A stretch of 64,000 nt of DNA from Coix lacryma-jobi var. lacryma-jobi. Its lineage: Eukaryota; Streptophyta; Magnoliopsida; Poales; Poaceae. The translations under genes and the position numbers were made by a program. This document shows, in pieces, positions 1-9,100 of this stretch; positions within the stretch are counted from its first letter, which is position 1, and every line of letters starts with the position of its first letter. The stretch spans positions 93,780,177 through 93,844,176 of the forward strand of contig CM019827.1 in assembly GCA_009763385.1 (NCBI GenBank). Reading direction: 5' to 3'. Under the pieces are notes generated by a model. The model did not search any database, was not told the origin of the DNA, and was given only the letters and a program-made list of their open reading frames with translations.

Positions 1-544
1 CTACTAGAAGATCTAATCTAAGGTAGAGAGCTCCAAATACAAAGTGGAATGACTAAACAATGTGTTGATGTGTGATGACCTATTTGAGAGGGAGCTCTAC
101 CCCTTTATTTATACTACAACATGGTCGGTTCAGAGGATCTAAACATGAAACCATCATAACCGACGTCTGCATGCCGCCATGCAACCGCCATAGGAGGTCG
201 GTGGCCAGTGGGGCCTGGGGCAGTGCGCCTGCACCCCTAGTGTGGCCGCACCCCTGGTGGGCCCGCTGGCCATTTGCGTGGTGGGGCCTTGGCTTGGTGC
301 ATGTTGTGTCTTTGGCAGTTTCAGCCCAAATGCTTTCTTTAGGTGGGTCTCTTCCTTGTTCCTTGGTTTTACGCCTTGTCGAAAAGCATATTCTTCTCGG
401 CCTTTTCCACTGTATTCACTTTTGTTACCTGTAAAACAATAAATCTCCAATACAAGTGGAAGTAGGTCAAGGTGATAACATATGTATGCAAGTGTGCATT
501 GTTTTGTTCTTGGTTGGCTTATAAAAGTTGTCGGTAAGCACCGC
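1..544. other. Left edge, no gene recognised
   Basis: I see no coding exon, RNA gene or clear repeat boundary here. Short open frames exist on both strands but lack family resemblance. The truncated LTR of the neighbouring gypsy element becomes recognisable at about 545, so this stretch is either flanking DNA or an insertion that removed the first part of that LTR. Confidence 0.4.
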
Positions 545-789
545 CAACAGCGTTCTAGGCGGCCTTGCTGGTCCTAGAGCACCCTCCATGTGCTCCTCCC
601 CGACGGGTCTTCCTGGGAGGTGTTCGGGAGTCATCAACACAAGGGATCAATCCCCAAATCGGCCTAATCGGTCTCTAGATCGGTTTCGTCGGTTTGTTCG
701 AGTTCCTTGTTGCTTCTAGGTTGATTTGCATCCTCTTTGGGTGTGCTATCCCTGCTGGTGTGTGATTCGGATCTCTTTCGACGTCAACA
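545..789 (+). repeat. Truncated 5' LTR of the gypsy element
   Basis: This stretch matches 5457-5700 almost base for base, including the run TCATCAACACAAGGGATCAA, and both copies finish with GACGTCAACA. The first ~600 bases of the LTR, including its TGTTGACACT start and TATA region, are absent here. Confidence 0.85.
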
Positions 790-796
790 CACTTTT

Positions 797-815
797 TGAC
801 GACTCCGCTGGGGAA
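797..815 (+). other. Primer binding site (PBS)
   Basis: Seven bases after the LTR end lies TGACGACTCCGCTGGGGA, in the position where a tRNA would prime reverse transcription. Element F in this window has the same CACTTTTTG lead-in after its own LTR, which supports the assignment. I do not assign the tRNA. Confidence 0.6.
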
Positions 816-849
816 GAAGAAGCAAAATCATATATCATCTACTAGCAAG

Positions 850-1655
850 ATGGGTGGCAAAGATGCTTCCACCGACAAGGACAACATCATCCACCCTTCG
901 GCTGGAGGAGCTTCCCAATGAGTTGAAGCAACAAGCACAGGCCAAGCTCGACACCGTCTTGAAGGCTTTCCTAGAAAGTTGCTCCAAAGATCGGCGCGGT
1001 AATGTCACTCAAGACAAGGAGCCAAATTTCAGCAGAATAGTTCCTACCTCTTCATCTAAACCCGCTGAAGAGACTGCTGAAAAGGTAAATACTGAGGTAC
1101 AAGATGATTCTTACCCTACTCATGCTAATTATTCTACAACGTTAGATGGTGCTACAAAAGCTCTTACCAATACTATTCAGCACCCATTTAAGTTGCTTAG
1201 CACTCGCATGGATAAATTAGAGGGTAAGACAATTGATTCTGTTCAATCGGCTGAACAACCTCAGTTTGGTATGCCTTTAAATTTCTTTGAAAATCAAACC
1301 TCTTATGCAAAGTCTATCCAACTACAATCAATTCCTTTAGCAAATGAAGCCGATAGAACCGGTTGTGGTGGAGCTAGCACATCTACACATACCGTCAATG
1401 CTACCCATAATTGGGGTCGTACCACATTAACCGATCAGGGGGCAGCGACAAATAGAGCTTCGGCGGGGCAAAACACTGTCTTACCTAACCCACCGAAGTC
1501 CCCGAGTCAAATTCCAATACTTAGCGGTACTTCCAACTCTACCACAATCGATTTTAGTCAAGCTTTAAATCGGTTCAAAGAGGAAATAATTAGATCTCTT
1601 GAGAGTAGTTTAGGAGTTCAAATTAAACCTAGTAGAACTACTTATTTTAAGTTGT
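850..1655 (+). pseudogene. gag N-terminal fragment (Tat-type gypsy)
   Basis: An open frame from about 863 continues to a stop at about 1699. It is hydrophilic, rich in Ser/Thr/Asn and has a helical start (ELPNELKQQAQAKLDTVLKA), as in the unconserved N-terminus of Tat-type Gag. The first ATG after the PBS (850) is in another frame, so a frame break lies near the start. The capsid core and the zinc knuckle are missing: the frame runs straight into sequence from the end of RT at about 1650, which marks an internal deletion. No function can remain. Confidence 0.6.
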
Positions 1656-3144
1656 ACCCTCTAAGTGTGCCTTTGGTGTATCGGCTGGAAAGTTCTTAGA
1701 CTATCCGCACTCACGTTCCTCTATTTTCATCCTCTATACTGCCTGGTCATCAAGATTCTCTCCTCTATACTCATTTCTCTCGCATCCATTCATCCTCTAT
1801 ATTATCTTTTATCCACTGTGGGTCCACTTGTCACTTTATCTAAATATATCCATGAGAGATCTAGTTTTAAATAATTAATTGTAACGAATTCAATGGTGCA
1901 ATCGGAATTTAATTTGGATTTTTGGTTTGTGAGATATAATATTTTTTGTAACTTGAAAGGGTAGGACCCACTATATGCTGCTGCAGCTGCTGCTCTTCGC
2001 GCTGTGCCGCCCGTCTCCGCTAAAAGCGCTGGCCTCCGCTGCGTTTAGCGGATGAACACGCGTACCGAACCTGGTACCGGCTCCCACTGCGGTGACTTTT
2101 TTACGCTACAGCCAGTAGCGGACGGGTATACCGTACCCACTGCGGGTAGTCTTAGGCTTCATTATTCATGACAAAGGCATAGAGATTGATCCTAAGAGGA
2201 TAGAAAAGATTAAGAAAGTTTAGGCGCCTACATGCAAGAAGGACTTAGAAAAGTTCTTAGGGAAGGTGAACTATTTGAGGAGGTTTATTGCAAACTTGTT
2301 CGGGAAAATTGTTCCTTTTACCCCTATATTAAAGTTGAAGGATGAATCTGAATTCACTTGGGGAGCAAAGCAACAAGAGGCATGTGAGAAGATAAAGGAA
2401 TATTTGTCAACGCCACTGGTTCTTCGTGCACCTAGAAGGGGGGTTCCTTTCAAATTATATATTGCTGCTGAAGAGAAGGTTATCGGGGTTGTTTTGACTC
2501 AAGAAAACGAAGGTAAAGAGTATGTGATTGCTTATATCGGTCGTCGTCTTCTTGAGAAATTATGCTTGTCACTGTACTATGCTTGTGCTAAAATGAGACA
2601 TTACTTGCTATTTAGTACATGTGTTGTTGCATGTCAGGCCGATGTGATTAAACACATGTTATATCGGTCAATCCTTAGCGGAAGGATAGGCAAGTGGGCA
2701 TATGCATTAATTGAATATGACTTGACTTATGAACCATTGAGAGCATTAAAAGGTCAAGTTCTTGCTGATTTTATTGTTGAGCATGGTATTGATTTGGAAG
2801 ATGAGATTAATTACCTTACTTTTGCACCATGCAAAATTTATTTTGATGGATCAACTTGTAAAGAGGGCCAAGGTGTTGGCATAGTCATTGTTTCTCCTAA
2901 TGGTGCTGAATTTGAGATGTCAAGCCGATTAAATTACTTTTGCAGCAATAATCAAGCCGAATATGAATCTCTTTTATTCGACTTGGAAATATTGTATTCC
3001 ATGGAAGCAAAACATGTTGTGGCTTACGGTGATTCCTTACTAGTGGTACAACAAGTTGCTGGTGAATTTCAATGTTTAGAAGGATCACTAAATGCTTATC
3101 TTGATATGTGCCTTGACATCATTACTCACTTTATCGAATTCTAA
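1656..3144 (+). pseudogene. RT C-terminus and RNase H remnant (gypsy pol)
   Basis: Reading across the MITE, the frame shows the block KCAFGVSAGK followed by LGFIIHDKGIEIDPKRIEKI, typical of the thumb side of gypsy RT. The RT-RNase H connection and a plant RNase H follow; the latter starts IYFDGSTCKEGQGVGIV and continues with an AEYESL motif. The YxDD catalytic centre lies in the deleted part. Stops include a TAG at 2220-2222 and the end of the frame at 3144. Orientation agrees with the flanking gag and integrase pieces. Confidence 0.8.
1699..2151. mobile_element. 453-bp PIF/Harbinger-type MITE
   Basis: The element is bounded by TTA on both sides (1696-1698 and 2152-2154), the 3-bp target duplication of PIF/Harbinger transposons. 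Its ends are inverted repeats: GACTATCCGCACTC on the left, and GACTACCCGCAGTG reading inward from the right. It has no coding capacity. An inner hairpin (CCGCTAAAAGC pairing with GCGTTTAGCGG) lies near 2017-2052. Removing the element and one TTA restores a continuous RT frame, which confirms the boundaries. Confidence 0.8.
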
Positions 3145-4655
3145 ATTCGGCATATCCCAAGGCATGAAAATCATAAAGCCAACATGTTGGCTCAACAAGC
3201 ATCTGGCTATGACGTCGGTAGGCATAATGCATAAAATTTTGACTTTTTTACGTGCAGGTGACGAAGAACCGACTCAGTCGGCTTGCCCAGCCGACCAAGT
3301 CAGGTCTGAACTGACTAAGCCGGTTTACCCAGTCGACCAGGTCGGCTCTGGGCCAACTCAGTCGGTTTGCCCAGCCGGCTTTGTCGGTTCTGGTGTGGCC
3401 AACCCGATTGAATTGTCCGTGGAACTCCCAAATCAGCCTGAATTAATTTCTAATGGAAGTGAGGCCGATTTGGAGGATTGGAGGACTCCCTTGTTGAAAT
3501 ATTTTTGTGATCCAAGTGCTAAAGTTGATAAGAGTGTTCGGTGGAGTGCATTTAAGTATGTGTTGCATAATGATGAGCTCTATCGAAGGACCGCCGAAGA
3601 TTTGTTGCTTAAGTGCTTGGGATCTGATCAGGCAAGGGTTTCTATGGGAGAAGTCCATGAAGGTATTTGTGGTATACATCAGTCGGCCCCAAAGATGAAG
3701 TGGTTGTTGCGTGGAGCCGTTTTTTATTGGCCTACTATGATGGTCGATTGCTTTCGCTACTACAAAGGATGTGAAGAGTGCCAACAGTTTGGAAATGTGC
3801 AGCTTGCGCCTGCTGCTATGCTTCATTCTATCATCAAACCATGGCCTTTTCATGGTTGGGGGCTAGACTTCATTGGCCAAATCCATCCCCCATCTTCGAA
3901 GGGACACCGTTTCGTCTTGGTTGCTACATATTATTTCACTAAATGGACTGACGCGGTACCTTTGAAGAATATGACACACAAGGAAGTAATTGAGTTCATC
4001 ACCGAGCATATTATACATAGATTTGGCATCCCTTAAACGTTAACTACAGATCAAGGGACATCCTTTATTTCTAAAGAGGTACGGGATTTTGCCAAAATAA
4101 AGATGTTCAACTCATCTCCATACTATGCTCAAGCTAATGGTCAAGCTGAGTCTAGTAATAAGACTTTGATCAAGCTCATCAAGAAGAAGATTGATGATAA
4201 CCCAAAGAGGTGGCATGAGGTTTTATCTAAAGCTCTATGGGCACATCGAATATCAAGGCATGGTGCTACAAAAGTTACTCTTTTTGAGCTAGTATATGGT
4301 CAGGAAGGCCGTGCTACCTGTCGAGGTGAATCTGGATGCATATAGACTTGCTAGGAAAAATGACTTAATTGCTGTTATGTATCATGATGCAATGATGCAC
4401 AACATCGACGAGGTGACTGATAAGAGATTAAAAGCTCTCAAGGAGATGGAGAAAGACGACAAGGCCCGGGTTGCTAAGGCTTATAATAAGAAAGTGAGAA
4501 GCAAATCATTCGGAGTGGGAGAGTTAGTATGGAAAACTATACTTCCACTTGGATCGAAGAATAATAAGTTTGGCAAATGGTCACCGAGCTGGGAGGGTCC
4601 TTATAAAGTGATCAAAGTAATATTCGGTAATGCGTATATGCTGGAGACATTGTAA
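3092..4655 (+). pseudogene. Integrase remnant (gypsy pol)
   Basis: The zinc-binding HHCC part is visible (VHEGICGIHQSAPK, then KGCEECQQF), followed by the catalytic core with its first Asp in WGLDFIGQ. The frame stops at 4034-4036 where the second Asp motif TTDQGTSF is still readable just beyond. The last part (4103-4345) keeps the AQANGQAESSNK motif that contains the catalytic Glu. Another frame change near 4300 leads into the C-terminal GPY/F-like part (WEGPYKVIKV) ending at 4655. At least two breaks make it non-functional. Confidence 0.8.
3265..3393 (+). repeat. Three 14-codon tandem repeats in the pol linker
   Basis: The RNase H to integrase linker holds three imperfect repeats of about 42 bases. 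They encode variants of TQSACPADQVRSEL, TKPVYPVDQVGSGP and TQSVCPAGFVGSGV. The AGCCGGCTTAGTCGG-like words resemble the repeat in the LTR at 5035-5220. Confidence 0.6.
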
Positions 4656-4857
4656 GGTGAAAGTCTCTCAAGAGCAATAAACGGAAGGTATTTGAAAAGG
4701 TACTCTCCAAACAATGGTCGACACATGTATCGCCCTTAGAACAAAAAATGACTAATGTATACACCGCCCTTAGCCAAATAAAACAGCTGGTGAGATGGGT
4801 ATCGTCGCTGTTTGTTTTCGGGTTCATATCAAATTCACCTTAAAACAATGGGGCATA

Positions 4858-5700
4858 TGTTGACACTCAAAAGGGTCCTTAGGTGAATTTCTCGCATCTC
4901 TAACAAGTTTTATGCGTGATATATATGTTGGTGGCTAAAAGGGACAACAAAACGTCAAAGAATCATGAAAAAGTGACAATGTGCTGCATGAGTCGAGAAA
5001 ACCGACTAAGCTGGGTCAGGGACCCGACCTAGTCGGTTCCTGCCGCCTGGAGCCAAGAGCCGGCTAAGCTGGGTCAGGGAGCCGGCTTAGTCGGTTCATC
5101 CGGCTTAGCTGGGTTTGGAGCCAGCTAAGACGGGTCTGTTCACCAGCTGACCGGTTGGCTGGACCAAGCCCGCATAAACCGGCTTAGCCGGGTCTAGGAG
5201 CCGGCTAAGCCGGATTTTGCCCGTTCCGAGTCGGTTTCGTTTTAGATCAATTTTAGGTATGTTTTTGCCGTAGGAAACTTGTAGAACATGTTTGGAAGTT
5301 GTTTCCTACTGTGATAAGACCACCCTCCTCTATATAAACATGAGGATCACGACCGATTGAGACCCCATCTATCCAATCGTCAAAATACACTACTAAAACC
5401 CTAATGCCCCTACTTTCTCTCTACTTTGCTGTTCGTCACGTCTCCCGACGAGATTTGACGGCGTTCTGGGCGGCCTTGCTGGTCCTAGAGCACCCTCCAC
5501 GTGCTCCTCCCTGACGGGTCTTCCCGGGAGATGTTCGGGAGTCATCAACACAAGGGATCAAGCCCCAAATCGGCCTAATCGGTCTCTAGATCAGTTTCGT
5601 CAGTTTGTTTGAGTTCCTTGCTATTTCTAGGTTGATTTGCAACCTCTTTGGATGTGCTAGCCCTGCTGGTGTGTGATTCGGATCTCTTCCGACGTCAACA
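4858..5700 (+). repeat. Complete 3' LTR of the gypsy element (843 bp)
   Basis: It starts TGTTGACACTC and ends GACGTCAACA, short inverted repeats of the TG...CA type. The purine-rich stretch AATGGGGCATA just before it is the likely polypurine tract. A TATATAAA at about 5330 is the likely promoter TATA box. The middle (5035-5220) carries repeated words around AGCCGGCTAAGC / AGCCGGCTTAGTCGG. Confidence 0.85.
5330..5338 (+). promoter_or_regulatory. LTR TATA box
   Basis: CTATATAAACATG lies two thirds into the complete LTR, where a U3/R boundary promoter is expected. The left LTR lost its equivalent. Confidence 0.5.
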
Positions 5701-6111
5701 AGTGCTCCATTTTCTTGTTTGTTCTCGGAGTCATTCATTTTGTATATCACTGTTATCGCAGACCGAAGACCGAACAGTGCCACCGGGCCAGTATCTCCGA
5801 TTGATTATTTCGTAAAGAAATTTTTTACTATGGTTGAAGAAGCAATGGAGAAAAATGAACGTGTCTATGATTGTGGGTCCAAATGGGGTAAAGGCGATGG
5901 AAAGTGATAGAGGTGAGGCGATGAGAAGCGATAGGAAGCGATTCGAACCATTGTAAAATGTCTCTTTCATAAAAAGTAAAAAAATAGTTGAACTAAAAAT
6001 AACACTGATTACTTTACAGTGAGATAAAAGAAGGATAACCATTCACGTCCACATTATCATGTACAACCCGGTGACTAAATGACCACGGAAACGAAATCGG
6101 GTGAAAGACAC
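5701..6111. other. CRK 3' flank
   Basis: This lies between the gypsy LTR end and the CRK stop codon. It probably holds the CRK 3' UTR on the - strand. I found no AATAAA-type signal on that strand and no other gene. Confidence 0.4.
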
Positions 6112-9100
6112 TTATCTGCCTTGGGGGTCTTGAGTGATGGTCACATCATTTAGACTGCACGTCTCAACAACAATGGCTGATTCCACAGATTTAGATACTC
6201 TGAGGTTGAAGTAAGCCGGATGCTTTGGCTGAGGTAGAACCACACTCTCACTATTAAGCGCAGCAACTACGTCCGACATGGTGGGCCGATCGTCCGCATT
6301 CTCCTGGACACACATTAGCGCTATGTTAATGTACCTCCTAGCCTCTGCTTCATGCATCTCTTTAGAAATTGATGCTTCAACAAGATCAAGCCATCTTCCT
6401 TCCTCCCATAGGTGCCATGTCTGCAGAACCGCAGAAAGCTCATCAGGTCTTCATGATCTGTACGACATGGTGACATGCATTTTGTGGAGAAAATATATAC
6501 TTACATATCCGAGAAGGTTCAGAAAGTCTCCATAGTGGTGAAAACCTGAATTCCTTTTTGCGCTAAGGATCTCAAGAAGTAGAACTCCAAAGCTGAACAC
6601 ATCAGATTTGACCGAATAGATGCCTTCAGAGGCATACTCCGGAGACATATAACCACTGAAATCATGATTAAGCAAGATAAAAAATGTTATCCCAACATAT
6701 TAGAATTGCCTGATTATCCAATAACAAGAAGTAACAAACTAAAGATGTTGACAAATACATGTGTGCTTACTATGTTCCAACCACTCTCTTTGTGTTTCCT
6801 TCAGTATCATTAGAGCTAAAAATTCGTGCCAACCCAAAGTCGGAAATTTTTGGGTTCATATCCTGGTCCAAGAGAATGTTACTAGCTTTAAGGTCTCTAT
6901 GTACCACACGCAGCCGAGAGTGCTTGTGCAGGTACAGAAGACCTTGTGCTACCCCTTCAATTATCGCACGTCGCTTATACCAATTAAGCAAACTGCTTTG
7001 GCTTTGATCTACAAACCACTCGGGTGTAACAACAAATAAAATAAGGACTCTAGTTGATAGTGATAAAAATGATTTCAAATATTGAGCACTGCATGTGTTT
7101 TATGTACAAATAGAGTTAGTGTGCATACCAAAGATAAAGAAGTCCAGGCTTTTATTTGGCAAATATTCGTACACCAAAATTTTTTCCTCGCCTTGAATGC
7201 AGCATCCTAAGAGCCGAACCAAATTTGTGTGTTGCAGTTTAGCTATAAGTTCAACTTCATTCCTGAACTCCGTGAACCCTTGTCCTGAATGCGAAGCAAG
7301 CCTTTTAACTGCAATTTCCTGACCATCGGATAACTGCCCCTGAAAGTATGTAAAAAGAAAGTCTGTGTATCGCATGACAAGTGTGATTTGTTGACCGATA
7401 TGGTTCATAAAAATTTAATTGTTCAAACTATGACATTAAGATATAAAATAGCTTAGCGTTGAGCCTCTCCGATAGCTATAGTGACGCTATAGCCCGCTAT
7501 TTTAAACTTTGCTATATATCGATACAACTTTACTTAGTCAGTGGCTGGAGATTTTCACCTTTATCTCTTTTCATATATAATTTTTTATAAAATTTATAGT
7601 ACATTTTTGTGTTTACTAAGTGTCTATAATCTATAAACTTTATAAAGCTAAACTCAACTAGCTATTTCTCTTAACATCCAAGCTATCCAACTAGACACCC
7701 CGCTAGCTATTCTCTCAACATACAAGCTATGCAACTAAATAATGCACTGTCACATACAATTAACATCTAGTGTTAAGCAAAACTCAATTTGCTATCTATC
7801 TTAACATGCAAGTTGTCCAACTAAGCAATGAACTATTACATACAATTAAAATACATTAGCACATGTAGTTATGGTGTCAGTAAGATACATAAACATTTAT
7901 TTGTCCACATCATCATATCATGCAATCCACTAACTCGCAATTCCCGCAGCAACGCGCGTAGTAATGCACTAGTTTCTTTTATTTTATCTTCTAAAGTCTA
8001 TTGTTATGGTGTGTTCAGATGATAGTGGTAACTTGTAAGGCACTTGGGGCGGTAAGCATCGCACGACACCTAATCTGAAGCTGTTCCGTTTTCCTAAAAA
8101 TGTGTTTGCTATGCCCAGCACGATGCTTATTTTATTTACCTTGTACACAGGGCCGAAACCTCCCTGTCCAAGTCTATTTTCTTCTGCAAAGTTTTCTGTG
8201 GCCTCCAGTAACTGAGAAAGGTCAAAAAGAGTGAACTCTGAACTCTTCTCTTCAATTCTCCAAACCAAGGCGTTTTCTTCAATCCTATTCGAATTCGAAC
8301 CAGCTCTGTTCTGCGAACTCAGCATTCCTGAATTGTAAGCATACATAAATACAGCATCAGTTTTGGTAGAAAATTTTGATCCGTCGAAGGCAAGGAAAAG
8401 ACCAGAACAGCATCCACAAAGCACAATAAACCTTCTTTGCGTCTCCTCATCCATAGAAAGGTAAAGGTTGAACAGAGCAGAATAGCTAGCAGTGGAATAG
8501 CTATACCAATAGTCCACAGTTTACTTTTGCGTCCTATCCACAACAAACGAAAAGTTAGCAAGATATTGGCTCCCAACTATATATCTGCCACGACATAAAA
8601 CAACTGTAGTGTTAACTGTTAACCTTGAACTATTAGATTTGTAAATCTTCGTCAGTTGATATAAACTAGCTTTGTTAATGGTTATGCAAGTTAATAATAT
8701 GGATTAAGAAAGTTCTCATAAATAGCCATAGTTAACTAACACGAATGGTCTAGTGGTACGGCTGTCAGGGTGGTGTTCCACCCTTTTTTTTTGGATTTTT
8801 CTAGAAAAATTAGGGTATATATGGGCCGCGTACATGTGTAGTGGTACTATGCATTTCCTACACACTAGAGGCGAGTCCCCAATTCTTTCTTTGTGTATGT
8901 ATGAATGGGCAGGTTTGTGTGCATGTATGGTATGAATATAGAGTGTGTGAGTTATGTATATATGTTCCGTTATACCCTCTACAAGAACTAACACTAACTA
9001 TATTCGTCCGACCACTATGGACCTTCGCTGATTTGATAACCACCTAAGAGCATCTGCAATTGTTTAGAAAAATTGACTTGAGAAAAGTTGTCATTTAGCA

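Larger units (their letters stand above)
545..5700 (+). mobile_element. Degenerate Tat-type Ty3/gypsy LTR retrotransposon
   Basis: Two related LTR copies bound the element. The left keeps only its last ~245 bases (to 789); the right is complete (4858-5700). Between them, in order, lie a PBS-like site, a gag fragment, the end of RT, RNase H and integrase, all on the + strand. This is the domain order of Ty3/gypsy elements. The linker between RNase H and integrase and the PBS-like GACTCCGCTGGGGA suggest the Tat/Ogre side of the group. Most of gag, protease and the RT catalytic core are missing between about 1650 and 1656, and stops and frame breaks interrupt the rest. It is inactive. Confidence 0.85.

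Noticed and set aside
8319..8576. CRK pseudogene by frameshift after the membrane helix
   Set aside because: A 104-bp GT-AG intron with a strong acceptor restores phase, and the total of all exons is an exact number of codons.
8745..8800. A tRNA gene
   Set aside because: Only a box A-like head is present, with no acceptor stem, anticodon arm or intact box B; at best it is a SINE scrap.
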